A stretch of DNA of 64,000 nucleotides from Bog-473 sp963726135 (lineage in GTDB: Bacteria; Actinomycetota; Acidimicrobiia; Acidimicrobiales; RAAP-2), in assembly GCA_963726135.1 (NCBI GenBank), contig CAVSBE010000008.1, positions 1,798,001-1,862,000 of the forward strand, written 5' to 3'. A program made the translations under genes and the position numbers. The notes beneath the pieces are model-generated. The model saw only the letters and a list, made by a program, of their open reading frames with translations, was not told the origin of the DNA and did no database searches. Below, piece after piece: positions 37,858-46,881 of this stretch (position 1 is the first letter of the stretch; every line of letters begins with the position of its first letter).

Positions 37858-39164
37858 GGGGCGAGGGTACCGCCGCCTCCGGTCGTGCCCGATCGGGGCA
37901 GCTCGTCTTTGATCAAGGTGCCGCCCTTCATGATCGCCAGAAGCCTGGCCTGGTCCTGCAGGATGGCGATGTCGTGCAGGGGGTCGCCGTCGACCACTAT
38001 CAGGTCGGCCAGGTAGCCCTCCTTCACCGAGCCGAGCTCGTGGCCGCGGCCCATGAGCTCGGCTCCGTGCCGCGTGGCCCAGCGGATCACGTCGAGCGGC
38101 TCGATTCCCGCCTCCTTGACATAGAACTCGAGCTCGTCGGCGTAGCGGCCATGGGGCAGGCTGATCGCGCCATAGTCGTCACCGCAGAGCAGCCTGACCC
38201 CGGCGGCGTTGGCCGCGGGCAGGACCTGGAGCGCCCGCTCGATGTCCGCCGCCATGCCCGCGCCGAAGCCGAGGCCACCCCGGCCGATCATCTCTGAGAA
38301 GCGGGCGGGGAAGAGCTGGCTGGGAACGAGATAGGTGCCGAGCTCGGCCATCCGCTCGATCGCTGCGTCGTCGAGCCCGTCGCCGTGGTCGATGACGTCG
38401 ATACCGGCGTCGAGCGACATGTGGATGGCTTCGCGGTTGGCGATGTGGCCGCGCACGAGTGCACCGCGCTCATGGGCCGCCTCGATGCCGGCCGCGAGCT
38501 CCGCGCGGCTCATCTCCGTGCGCTCGCTCGGGGCGACCGTGCCGTGCCCGCCGGTGACGAACATCTTGATGATCTCGGCGCCCTGCTTGATCTCCTCGCG
38601 CACCGCCCGCCGGAATTCGTCGGGACCGTCGGAACGGTTGATGGCCCCGCGGGCGCCCACGTCCCAGTACCACGGGAAGCTCTTGTCACCCGCGTGCCCG
38701 GTCGTGCTGACATCGCGGCTGCCGGCGATGAAGCGGGGGCCCGGGAACAGGCCCTCGGCGATGGCCGCCTTCATAGAGGCGTCAATGGCGAACGGTGCGC
38801 CCGCGCTGACCGCTCCGGTGAAGCCGCTGCGCAGCAACAGCTCGAGGTGATGGGCCGCTCGCACGGCCTGCAGGGCCGGGGGCTCCTCGAGTCCGAAGGG
38901 CGCCGTCTTGGAGCCGAGCTCGTTGTAGGTGGCATGGAAGTGACTGCTCACCATGCCGGGCATGACGGTGCGCCCCGCGACGTCGACCACCCGGTCCTCG
39001 GGCCCCGTCTCGACCGCCGGCCCGGCGCGGACTGCCGTGATGCGCCGGTCCTCTATGACCAGGGTCGTGCCCGGGCGGGCGCCCTCGGCGTCGAGCACCG
39101 TGGCGTCGCGCAGGACGAGCCTAGGCACCGGAATCGACGATTTTGGGGGCTGCGGCGGGGGCAC
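37854..39164 (-). CDS. amidohydrolase (imidazolonepropionase-like)
   Basis: Metal-dependent hydrolase of the amidohydrolase superfamily, about 436 residues. The first metal motif is VSSHFHATY (HxH), later metal ligands appear in VRGHIANREAIH and DVIDHGDGLDD, and the Asp in LLCGDDYGAIS closes the site. The usual N-terminal beta-sandwich with GRTVMPGM is present. I prefer the GTG at 39164 (AGAAGGGA upstream). A GTG at 39128 next to PRLVLRDATVLDAEG is the main alternative. Such enzymes hydrolyse cyclic amides, prolidase-type peptides or organophosphates; the substrate is unassigned. First gene of the leftward unit ending with the quinone reductase. Confidence 0.85.
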   Translation of the reverse strand: MPPPQPPKSSIPVPRLVLRDATVLDAEGARPGTTLVIEDRRITAVRAGPAVETGPEDRVVDVAGRTVMPGMVSSHFHATYNELGSKTAPFGLEEPPALQAVRAAHHLELLLRSGFTGAVSAGAPFAIDASMKAAIAEGLFPGPRFIAGSRDVSTTGHAGDKSFPWYWDVGARGAINRSDGPDEFRRAVREEIKQGAEIIKMFVTGGHGTVAPSERTEMSRAELAAGIEAAHERGALVRGHIANREAIHMSLDAGIDVIDHGDGLDDAAIERMAELGTYLVPSQLFPARFSEMIGRGGLGFGAGMAADIERALQVLPAANAAGVRLLCGDDYGAISLPHGRYADELEFYVKEAGIEPLDVIRWATRHGAELMGRGHELGSVKEGYLADLIVVDGDPLHDIAILQDQARLLAIMKGGTLIKDELPRSGTTGGGGTLAP

Positions 39165-39277
39165 CCGTTCCCTTCTCGGACACGGAGGCAACCATACCGA
39201 TCACACCGCAGGGATCGTGGAGCCCAGGGGCCTCGAAGGTGGCCGAGCCCTCGTCGGCCCGGCTCGGGTGACGCCCG

Positions 39278-40306
39278 TCAGCGGGGTCGGCGGCGCAGGC
39301 TCGTGTCCGCGATGGCGGCGGGCACCCAGCCGACGTCGGTGTCGTTGAGGTCGGTGCCCGGGGCGACGATCTCGTCGATGCGATCGAGCACGTCGGTGCC
39401 GAGACGGAGTTCCAGCGCGGGGAGCTGTGACTCGAGGTGCTCCATGGTGCGGGGCCCGATGATGGGTGAGGTGACTGCCGGGTGCTCGAGCACGAATCCC
39501 AGTGCGAGCTGAATGAGGCTCAGCCCGGCGCCGTCGGCCAGCTCGGTGAGCTTCGTGACGGCGTCGAGCTTCTGCTGGTTCCCCGGCACCGACATGTCGT
39601 AGTGATGGGGCAGCATGGCCGAGCGGCGGCTCGCGTTCTCCTTGCCCGGCCCGAATGCACCGGACAACCACCCGCCGGCCAACGGGCTCCACGAGAGGAC
39701 GCCCATGCCGTACTTCTGGCACGTGGGCAGCACATCCTTCTCGATCGAGCGCACCAGGACCGAATAAGGGGGCTGCTCGGTGACGAAGCGCTCGCGCGCC
39801 CGACGCTCCGCCACCCACTGCGCTTCGACGATTTCGTGCGCGGGGAAGGTCGAGCTGCCGAAGTAGCGGATCTTGCCGGCGCGCACGAGGTCGGTCAGCG
39901 CACCGAGCGTCTCGTCGATGTCGGTCTCGGGAGAGGGCCGGTGGATCTGGTACAGGTCGATGTAGTCGGTGCCGAGCCGGCGCAGGCTGTTGTCGCACTC
40001 GGCGATGATCCAGCGCCGGGAGTTCCCCTGGGCATTGGGGTCCCGCCCCATCTGCCCGTGCACCTTGGTGGCGAGCACGACTTTGTGCCGCTTGGTCCGG
40101 GCCAGAGCCTTGCCCACGATCTCCTCTGACTCGCCGAACGAGTAGACGTCGGCGGTGTCGACGAAGTTGATCCCGGCGTCGAGCGCGGCGTGAATGATCC
40201 GAATCGATTCATCGTGATCCGGGGTGCCCCAGGCGCCGAACATCATGGCCCCCAGGCACAACGGGCTGACCTTTATGCCGGTCCGGCCGAGCGTGCGGTA
40301 CTCCAT
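39278..40306 (-). CDS. aldo/keto reductase
   Basis: NADPH-dependent oxidoreductase with a TIM barrel, 342 residues. The catalytic tetrad is visible as Asp (FVDTADVYSFG), Tyr in the same segment, Lys (VLATKVHG) and His (LYQIHRP). The C-terminal cofactor segment is HPAVTSPIIGPRTMEHLES. It starts MEYRTLGRTGIKVSPLCLG, the canonical N terminus; an ATG six codons earlier is possible. It reduces aldehydes or ketones of unknown identity and looks monocistronic. Confidence 0.92.
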   Translation of the reverse strand: MEYRTLGRTGIKVSPLCLGAMMFGAWGTPDHDESIRIIHAALDAGINFVDTADVYSFGESEEIVGKALARTKRHKVVLATKVHGQMGRDPNAQGNSRRWIIAECDNSLRRLGTDYIDLYQIHRPSPETDIDETLGALTDLVRAGKIRYFGSSTFPAHEIVEAQWVAERRARERFVTEQPPYSVLVRSIEKDVLPTCQKYGMGVLSWSPLAGGWLSGAFGPGKENASRRSAMLPHHYDMSVPGNQQKLDAVTKLTELADGAGLSLIQLALGFVLEHPAVTSPIIGPRTMEHLESQLPALELRLGTDVLDRIDEIVAPGTDLNDTDVGWVPAAIADTSLRRRPR

Positions 40307-40357
40307 GGAACCGAATCTAGCCATGGCAACGGCGGCGTGTCCCCGCAGGGACCCGGC

Positions 40358-41398
40358 TCAACCCCCGAAACGCTCGCACGCGTCCGCGGCCGCCACGAGG
40401 AGAAGAGGGTCTCCGTTGCGCTCGTAGCTGCGCAGCGCGGCCTCGGCCAGCTTTATCGCATGCTCGTCGCCCGATGCCAGGGCGCGGTCGACGAGAGCGT
40501 CGACCGAAGGGACGATCCCGGCCGAGACCGGGGCGAGCCGGTCCTCGTCGTAGGCCACGTGCAACGCCGCCACCGCCTGCCAGACGTAGCCGAGGGCGGC
40601 GTCGCGGTCCTCCTGGGCCATCCAGGGCAGCAGCATCTCGCACGCCAGGGGCGACGTGATGGCGTGCAGGAGGCCGATTGCCCCGCCGGCGTCGGCGTTG
40701 CGCAGGTAGGCCAGGGCGCCCCCCGCGGCCAACTCGTCCAGAAGCTCCGTGGCCCCGGCCGTCCAGCCCAGCGAGGCGACCGCCTGCTCGAACTCGTCCG
40801 CGATGTCGACGACGCACGCCACCCGGTCGCTGATCAGGACCTGACGGGGCGCCTCCTCCGGGAGATAGGGCAGGTCGGCCAGCGCTTCGGGCACCCGCTC
40901 GTGACCGATGAGCAGCGGCGGCCCCGGAAGCTCCTGGTAGCTCGAGGCCCAGAACGCGAGCGCGATGGCGAGCTCGAGGCGCCGCGGTGGCGTGTCGGCC
41001 GCGGACAGTGCGCGCACGGCGTGGCCCGTGCGGATGAGCCCGTGCGTGGCCGCCCCGATCGCACCCGGCAGCAGACGTGGGGCCCATTCGCCCACAACGG
41101 CAGAGGCGGGCCGGTCGGCGACTTCCCTCTCGAAGAGCGCCAGCCATTCGGGGTACCGGCCGGCCTCCCCGAGCGCGGCGGGCCAGTCCGCTTCGGTCAA
41201 CGGCCGGTCCGCCGGCGGCGGGGCCTCGTCGAGGCGCACCCGGTACCGCCCGACCCAGCCCGCGATGGCGTCGTCCCGCCCCAGGCGCACCAGCGCCTCC
41301 GCGGCCATCGGGCCGTGATTGGCCAGTCCGAGCGAGCCATAGCGCGGAGCCGTTCCCGCGAAGACGGTCAGCGCGTCGTCCAGAGCCTGCGTCTCCAT
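40358..41398 (-). CDS. questin oxidase family protein
   Basis: A 346-residue, helix-rich protein matching by eye the questin oxidase-like family (AflY-type). It has SLGLANHGPMAAEALVRLG near the N terminus, WAPRLLPGAIGAATHGLIRTGHAVRAL in the centre, and a C-terminal CERFGG. In fungi the family opens an anthraquinone ring in a Baeyer-Villiger-like step; bacterial members are uncharacterised. It is transcribed away from the CoA-transferase across 80 nt. No cofactor-binding motif is visible, and conserved His residues may bind a metal. Confidence 0.75.
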   Translation of the reverse strand: METQALDDALTVFAGTAPRYGSLGLANHGPMAAEALVRLGRDDAIAGWVGRYRVRLDEAPPPADRPLTEADWPAALGEAGRYPEWLALFEREVADRPASAVVGEWAPRLLPGAIGAATHGLIRTGHAVRALSAADTPPRRLELAIALAFWASSYQELPGPPLLIGHERVPEALADLPYLPEEAPRQVLISDRVACVVDIADEFEQAVASLGWTAGATELLDELAAGGALAYLRNADAGGAIGLLHAITSPLACEMLLPWMAQEDRDAALGYVWQAVAALHVAYDEDRLAPVSAGIVPSVDALVDRALASGDEHAIKLAEAALRSYERNGDPLLLVAAADACERFGG

Positions 41399-41478
41399 CG
41401 CCCCAGTATGGCGAGGTCCGCCGCCGGGCGCCCGCGGCCGCGGCCGCTACGATCCGGCCTTCGACACCGGGAGGTCCG

Positions 41479-42750
41479 ATGGCGACGACGCCACCGCTGC
41501 ACGGCATGAGGATCATCGAGTGCTCCGCCCTGGGGCCGGCCGCCATCACCACGGCCCTGGTCGACCTCGGCGCGGACGTGATCAAGGTGGAACCCCCTGC
41601 AGGCGACTACATCCGCGAGATGACCTGGCCGATTGTCGAGGGGACCTCGCTCATGCACCTCCACCTCAACCGCGGCAAGCGGTCGCTGGTGCTCGACCTG
41701 CGCACCGATGCGGGCGTCGCCATCTTCAAGGAGCTCGCCGCCGACGCCGACGTCGTCGTCGAGGCCATGCGGCCCGGCTCGCTGGCCCGGCGCGGGGTCG
41801 GGTTCGAGGACCTGCGCGCCATGAACCCGAAGCTCGTCTTCTGCACCATCTCCGGGTACGGCATGACGGGCCCCTACCGCGACTACCCGAGCCACGGGAT
41901 CGCCTACGACACCTGGGCCGGCATCGTGAAGGTCGCCACCGACGACGAGGGCTTCACGTACATACCCGAGCACGTGTCCATCGGGATCAACGCCGGGCCG
42001 CTGTTCGGCGCTCTCGGCATCCTCGCCGCGGTGATCCGGGCCCGCGCCACGGGCGAGGGCTCCCACATCGACGTGGCCCAGTCCGACGCGGCGGCGGCCC
42101 TCGATTGGTACCGGAGCGAGACGTGGAAGTCCTACGAGCGACCGGAATCGGAGGTCACCGGCAACAAGGCGGACGGCTACGAACGGCGCGCACCCGGGAC
42201 CGCCGGGATGGTGGAAGGGGTTCGCTACCAGGTCTACAAGACGTCCGACGGCCAGCACGTCCTCTTCATGGCCTCCGAGCAAGCCTTTTGGAAGAACTTC
42301 TGCGAGGCCCTCGACCGCATGGACCTCTTCGAGCGCTGGCCCGGCTCGAAGTACGCCGACCACGCACGCGGCAACCGCGAGCTCCAGAGCGAGCTACGGG
42401 CCATCTTCGCGACGAAGTCCGCCGAGGAATGGCTCGATTTCGGCGGCCGTGTCAACACGCCGATCGCGCCGGTCAACACGCCCAAGACCTTGCTGGACGA
42501 CCCGCAATTCGCCGATCGCTTCCACCTCTTGCCGGCCGCCGAAGTGGGAGCGGACCAGCTCTTCACCCCGCTGCACTTCGTCGGCGAGGACCTGCCGCAC
42601 CCGGCCAAGGCACCCACCGTCGGCCAGCACACAGAGGCGGTCTTGCGCTCCGTGCTCGGCTATGACGACAATCGGATCGCTGCCGCCCGCGACGGAGGGG
42701 CATTCGGAACCGATGCGTTGGCCGGTCGCGCGGCACCAGGGAGGACGTGA
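41479..42750 (+). CDS. class III CoA-transferase (CaiB/BaiF type)
   Basis: A 423-residue formyl-CoA transferase-like enzyme. It has the N-terminal LHGMRIIECSALGPAAITTALVDLGADVIKVE, LNRGKRSLVLDLRT, the catalytic Asp region HIDVAQSDAAAA and the C-terminal APTVGQHTEAVL. It moves CoA between acids, typically activating a carboxylic acid for beta-oxidation-like breakdown. GGGAGGTCCG precedes the ATG. The stop overlaps the start of the following Gfo/Idh/MocA gene, indicating coupling. Confidence 0.92.
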   Translation: MATTPPLHGMRIIECSALGPAAITTALVDLGADVIKVEPPAGDYIREMTWPIVEGTSLMHLHLNRGKRSLVLDLRTDAGVAIFKELAADADVVVEAMRPGSLARRGVGFEDLRAMNPKLVFCTISGYGMTGPYRDYPSHGIAYDTWAGIVKVATDDEGFTYIPEHVSIGINAGPLFGALGILAAVIRARATGEGSHIDVAQSDAAAALDWYRSETWKSYERPESEVTGNKADGYERRAPGTAGMVEGVRYQVYKTSDGQHVLFMASEQAFWKNFCEALDRMDLFERWPGSKYADHARGNRELQSELRAIFATKSAEEWLDFGGRVNTPIAPVNTPKTLLDDPQFADRFHLLPAAEVGADQLFTPLHFVGEDLPHPAKAPTVGQHTEAVLRSVLGYDDNRIAAARDGGAFGTDALAGRAAPGRT

Positions 42751-43854
42751 TGGAGAGGGTCCGTTTGGGCGGTGCTGGGCGCGGGCAACATCGCGGCCAT
42801 GAACGTGCGGGGCTATCTCGAGGATCCTCGATGCGACGTGGTCGCCGTCTGTGACTCCGACGAGGAGGTGGGCCGCCAGGCCGCCAAGGAATGGGGGGTC
42901 GAGTCGTTCCACGCCACCCTGTCCGACCTGCTGGCCGACGATTCGATCGACGCCGTGGAGGTGCTGACACCCACCCACCTGCACCACGACCACGTCATCG
43001 CCGCACTCGAGGCGGGAAAGCACGTGTCCGTCCAGAAGCCGGTGGCCAACTCGGTGGAGGACGCCCTCGAGATGCAGGCGGTGGCCGATCGGGTCGGCCG
43101 CACCCTGCGCATCAGCGAGTGCTTCGTCCACTACCCTCCGCTCGAGTTGGCCAAGCGTCTGGTGGCCGACGGGGCGATCGGGAAGCCGACCTCGCTGCGC
43201 ATCCGCACGCTGGTGGGCCAGACCGACTCCGCGTTCCAGGCCGCGCTTCGCCCCGAAGGCTATGGCTGGCGCCTCGACAAGCGGAGCCCGGGCGGCCACC
43301 TCTTCGACGACATGGTGCACAAGTACGCCATGGCGCTGTGGCTGCTCGACCTCGACATCACCTCGGTGCAGGCGGTCGTTCGTCGGCGCGACTTCTTCTT
43401 CGAGCCATGTGCGGTGATCTTCGAGTACGAAGACCCCGACGTGCTGGGCATGATGGAGGTGCAGTACTCGCCGAATTTCTACATGCGCTCTTCGTACTAC
43501 GGCGCCGACGAGTTCTTCGAGATCACGGGCGACGAGGGGCAGATCTGGGTGACGCGTGCCACCGGAGAGATGCTCGACCTCGCCCCCGTCATGCTGTTCA
43601 CCGGCACCCCGCATGAGCGCAAGACGACCGAGTTCACCGACCTGGACGCCGATTGGGGTGCCGGCTTCGTGCGCTCCTCACAGCACTTCGTCGACGCACT
43701 CCTGCACGGGAGCCCTGCCGCCATGACGGCCTCCGAGGCGACCGACGTCCTGCGGCTGTGCTTTGCGGTCTACCAGGCGGGCCAGACCCGGTCGCCGGTC
43801 GACCCCCGCACCGTCACCGGGACCGTCAGCCCGCCGGGCTGGGGGGAGTGGTAG
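42750..43854 (+). CDS. Gfo/Idh/MocA family oxidoreductase, start region frameshifted
   Basis: NAD(P)-dependent sugar/polyol-type dehydrogenase of about 367 residues. Rossmann motif LGAGNIAAMN, then VAVCDSDEEVG, EVLTPTHLHHDHV, the catalytic EKP-equivalent written VQKPVANS, and the substrate-domain segment PGGHLFDDMVHKYAMALWLL. The ATG at 42750, with AGGGAGGACG upstream and overlapping the CoA-transferase stop, reads MERVRL, then must shift by one base in ttgggcgg (about 42764-42767) to reach VLGAGNIA. One extra G explains it. Without correction, translation could begin at GTG 42772. The substrate is unknown. Confidence 0.85.
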
Positions 43855-43867
43855 CAGGACGAACCAC

Positions 43868-44800
43868 TCACTCCCAGGGAGGCGACGCGACCTCAATGCG
43901 CTCGAGAGCGGACCGAACGGTGCCGAAGCGACCGTCGTCGGCCGACCACTGGCGCCGGGCCTCGGACACCTCCTCGCGGGTGCGGGCGACGAAGTTCCAC
44001 CACATGAGGACGGGCTCGGGGAAGGGCACCCCGCCCAGCAGCAGGGCGCGGGCGGGGCCTGCGACATCGAGACGGCACTCACTGCGCCCGGTGCCGAGGT
44101 AGCCGAGGACTCCGGGCTCCACGGCGTGCCCGTCCACCGAGACCGTGCCCTCGAGCACGACGAGGGCGTGCTCGAGGTCGGATGCGAGCGGGAGCAACAG
44201 GCCCGGCCGTTCCAGCGTGAGCTCGACACCCAGGTGCTCCGTGTCGCGCCGTGCCGGCGACTCGAGCCCGTTGAACGCACCGACGAAGACGGTGGCGCGC
44301 GCTCCATCGAGCTCGAAACGAGGCAGGTCCGCATGGTGCTCGAATGCCGGGGCACCGTGGCGTGTCGCCGCCGGTTGTGCGACCCAGAGCTGCACCGCGT
44401 GCAGCTCACCCCCTGCGAGGCCGGGGTCCTCCTCGGCGTGGGCGACGCCATTCCCGGCCGTCATGAGATTCAGCTGCCCGGGCCGGATGAGCTGCTCCGA
44501 ACCGAGACTGTCACGGTGGAGCAGCCCACCGGCCACGACCCAGGTGACCGTCTGCAGTCCCATGTGCGGATGAGGCCCGATGCCGACCGCGCCGACCTCA
44601 CGCACGGGAACGGGGCCGACGTGGTCGGCGAAGCACCAGGCCCCGACCGTGCGCCTCGGTCGGTGCGGCAGCACGCGGCGCACAGGAAGGGGACCGACCC
44701 GCGTCACCCGTCCCGGTTCGAGTTCCACCACCGGACCGGTCGCCGGGGCCGGCACGGCCTGTGCGGGGGGTGCATCGTCGGTGGCGACCGGGCCGCTCAT
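43868..44800 (-). CDS. pirin family protein
   Basis: A 310-residue bicupin. The first cupin has the metal ligands in GPHPHMGLQTVTW, with a further His in VAHAEEDP, which is the classic pirin iron site. The second cupin is lower in motif content (HALVVLEGTVSVDGHAV). Many pirins are quercetin 2,3-dioxygenases, and others are regulators. The C terminus MWWNFVARTREEVSEARRQW is typical. It is divergent from a small GNAT gene; a CACCC-CTA-GGGTG palindrome lies just upstream of its start. Confidence 0.9.
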   Translation of the reverse strand: MSGPVATDDAPPAQAVPAPATGPVVELEPGRVTRVGPLPVRRVLPHRPRRTVGAWCFADHVGPVPVREVGAVGIGPHPHMGLQTVTWVVAGGLLHRDSLGSEQLIRPGQLNLMTAGNGVAHAEEDPGLAGGELHAVQLWVAQPAATRHGAPAFEHHADLPRFELDGARATVFVGAFNGLESPARRDTEHLGVELTLERPGLLLPLASDLEHALVVLEGTVSVDGHAVEPGVLGYLGTGRSECRLDVAGPARALLLGGVPFPEPVLMWWNFVARTREEVSEARRQWSADDGRFGTVRSALERIEVASPPWE

Positions 44801-44812
44801 GTCCTCCTTCTA

Positions 44813-44825
44813 CACCCCTAGGGTG
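44813..44825. promoter_or_regulatory. CACCC-CTA-GGGTG palindrome in divergent gap
   Basis: A 13-bp inverted repeat centred in the 54-nt gap between the divergent pirin and GNAT genes. It is related in its half-sites to the CACCC/GGGTG palindrome upstream of the GH15 gene at 14436-14452, with a different spacer. It is a possible operator; no regulator is adjacent. Confidence 0.4.
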
Positions 44826-44854
44826 GGCCGTGACGACGACCCCGGAGGTTCTCG

Positions 44855-45178
44855 ATGACCACTTCGGCCGACGACGTGGAGGTCGTCGACGTACCCGCCG
44901 AGAGCCGGTTTGTCGTGCGGGACAACGGGGCCGAAGCCGAGTTGGTCTACCACCGTCAAGGCGACCGGCTGGTACTCATCCATACCGAGGTCCCCGACGA
45001 GATGAGCGGACGGGGAATAGGTGGTCACCTGGTGCGGGCGGCAGTCCGTCGCGCCGAATCGGACGGTGTGACGATCGTGCCCTGGTGCCCGTTCGCCCGT
45101 CGCTGGCTGAAGGAGCACCGGGACGCGGTGGCCGGCGTGACCATCGACTGGGACGCGCAGCCTCCAGGGTCGGAGTGA
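44855..45178 (+). CDS. small GNAT-fold N-acetyltransferase (YjdJ/Acetyltransf_CG type)
   Basis: A 107-residue compact GNAT protein. The acetyl-CoA loop reads MSGRGIGGHLVRAAV, and the C-terminal signature is VPWCPFARRWLKEH. This short group lacks the first GNAT strands and is widespread but uncharacterised, acting on unknown small amines or proteins. CGGAGG precedes the ATG. Divergent from the pirin gene. Confidence 0.85.
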   Translation: MTTSADDVEVVDVPAESRFVVRDNGAEAELVYHRQGDRLVLIHTEVPDEMSGRGIGGHLVRAAVRRAESDGVTIVPWCPFARRWLKEHRDAVAGVTIDWDAQPPGSE

Positions 45179-45254
45179 CGGGTCCTGGGCGCCACATCGT
45201 CACGCACTATGTTCGGCTTTTCGAAGAAGTGCAACCGATTCCCCGGGAGTTCCA

Positions 45255-45680
45255 GTGCCGAAAGCCGACGAGAACCGCGCCGCGATCGAGGGGTTCTGGG
45301 ACGACCTCTACCGACAGGATCTCGCCGCCGCGGCGGCCCGCTTCAGTCCCGACGGCGAGTACACCGATATCTCGACCCCCGAGGACGACGTCGCCCGTGG
45401 TCCCGACGAGATCACCAGGCGGCTGACGCTGGCCTTCAGCAAACTGACCAAGCTGTTCGACGAGCGGCGGCACCTCGTGGCCGGCGACGAAGCCGTCATG
45501 ACCGAGCACATCGAGCACTGGGAATGGCCGACCGGAGAGTCCATGGCGCTCCCCGTGGCGTCGGTGCACGAATTGCGCGACGGCACGATCACGAGGTGGT
45601 GCGACTACTGGGACATGAGCGTGCTGACGGCAGCGGCTCCGCCGTGGTGGTTCGAGCACGTCATGCAGGGGTGGAAATGA
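45255..45680 (+). CDS. SnoaL/limonene-epoxide hydrolase-like protein
   Basis: A 141-residue NTF2-fold protein from a GTG at 45255. It has the helix AAIEGFWDDLYRQDLAAAAARF and a C-terminal strand with TRWCDYWDMSVL, similar to the RxxxYWD/DYFD region of limonene-1,2-epoxide hydrolases and nuclear transport factor 2-like proteins. An acid pair that could activate water is visible, but catalysis is inference. It stands between the small GNAT gene and an SRPBCC-like gene on the same strand. Confidence 0.72.
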   Translation: MPKADENRAAIEGFWDDLYRQDLAAAAARFSPDGEYTDISTPEDDVARGPDEITRRLTLAFSKLTKLFDERRHLVAGDEAVMTEHIEHWEWPTGESMALPVASVHELRDGTITRWCDYWDMSVLTAAAPPWWFEHVMQGWK

Positions 45681-45749
45681 TCGCCATGCGGGACCGCCGT
45701 GCGAGCCCTCAATGGCGCTCCGGCGGGGGCTCACCGCTACCGTGGTGCC

Positions 45750-46304
45750 ATGCCGGGTCCCTCTGTCGTCGAGACGTGGGGATCGTCTGCCGCTGAGCGT
45801 GGCGCTGCCTACCCGTGTGACGGGCTCATCACGCAGCCAGACCTCGTGTTGTTCCGGGCGGTGGATGTCGCCGCTCCGCCCCCGCTCGTATTCCGCTGGT
45901 TGTGCCAGCTTCGCGTCGCGCCGTACAGCTACGACCTCATCGATAATCGCGGTCGCCGCAGTCCCCGGTCATTGACGCCGGGGCTCGGCGCGCTCGAGGT
46001 GGGGCAGCGATTCATGATCTTCCGCCTGGTGTCGTTCGAGGAGGGTTCGTCGATCACTCTCGATTCGACGACGAGACTGTTCGGCCGGGTCGCCGTGACC
46101 TACCGGGTCTCACCCGGCTCGGGCGCCGCCAATCGCCTGGTCGCCAAGCTCGTCGTGGCCGTGCCTCGGGGCCCACTCGGACTGGTCAACCGGCACCTCT
46201 TGCCGGCCGGCGACCTCATCATGATGCGAAAACAGCTGCGCACCCTCAAGGAGCTGGCAGAGCGGGATGCCTCGGCGGACCAGCCCGTCGAACGCCTGTC
46301 CTGA
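45750..46304 (+). CDS. SRPBCC (START-like) protein
   Basis: A 184-residue protein. After a short N-terminal region, ADVAAPPPLVFRWL-type residues (RAVDVAAPPPLVFRWLCQLR) begin a SRPBCC ligand-binding fold, followed by EVGQRFMIFRLVSFEEGSS and the C-terminal helix HLLPAGDLIMMRKQLRTLKEL. The fold holds a hydrophobic cavity; no enzymatic role can be read. The start is the ATG at 45750. It converges on the NADP reductase-like gene with a 1-nt gap. Confidence 0.7.
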   Translation: MPGPSVVETWGSSAAERGAAYPCDGLITQPDLVLFRAVDVAAPPPLVFRWLCQLRVAPYSYDLIDNRGRRSPRSLTPGLGALEVGQRFMIFRLVSFEEGSSITLDSTTRLFGRVAVTYRVSPGSGAANRLVAKLVVAVPRGPLGLVNRHLLPAGDLIMMRKQLRTLKELAERDASADQPVERLS

Positions 46305-46305
46305 C

Positions 46306-46881
46306 TCAGTGATCGAGGAGCCGAAAGGCGAGGCGCCGCCCTCGACCTTGCTTCACCGCCAGTGCGATCCACAGTTGGAACAGGTTGTCGATGAGGAGCT
46401 CCTGATCCTCCCCGACGTAGACGGGACGCAGCCCCACATCCTCGATAACGGCCTCGACGGTGGTGCGGTCCGCCTCCGGCGCCGAGAAGAACATGTCGGC
46501 CTTCCCGTCGGCGAAGTCGGGATCGGCCATGTTCTCACCCCCGAGCGTGTTGAAGGCACGGGCGTAGCGAACGGTCGTCGGGAGGTTGGCGCGGGCGTTC
46601 GCCACCTCCGCGCCCATCCGGTTCGTCGCGTCAATGACGAGCATGCCGTCGAGGGCGTCGCGGTGAGACGACGTGAGCGCTGCCACGGCGGATCCCGGGA
46701 GGGCGAGGATAACCACCTCTGCCTTCGCCAGGGCCTCGCCGATGGGAGCCGCCGCCGGTAACCCGCCGAGGTCGGTCTCACCGGGATGGCGTGATCCGAA
46801 GGTCACGCGGTGGCCGGCCCCTGCGAGCGCCCGCCCGAGAGTCGTGCCGATGAAGCCGGTTCCGATGATGGCAATGTTCAT
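46306..46881 (-). CDS. NADPH:F420 reductase-like protein
   Basis: A 191-residue Rossmann protein. It has the motif MNIAIIGTGFIGTTLGRAL, then TFGSRHPGE with the NADP-phosphate Ser/Arg, and VVILALPGSAV and VIDATNRMG typical of the F420-dependent NADP reductase (Fno)/coenzyme F420 group. It may reduce F420 with NADPH or a similar deazaflavin/dinucleotide substrate. No F420 biosynthesis gene is visible here. Start ATG at 46881 is overlapped by the upstream YjbQ-like gene. Confidence 0.82.
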   Translation of the reverse strand: MNIAIIGTGFIGTTLGRALAGAGHRVTFGSRHPGETDLGGLPAAAPIGEALAKAEVVILALPGSAVAALTSSHRDALDGMLVIDATNRMGAEVANARANLPTTVRYARAFNTLGGENMADPDFADGKADMFFSAPEADRTTVEAVIEDVGLRPVYVGEDQELLIDNLFQLWIALAVKQGRGRRLAFRLLDH

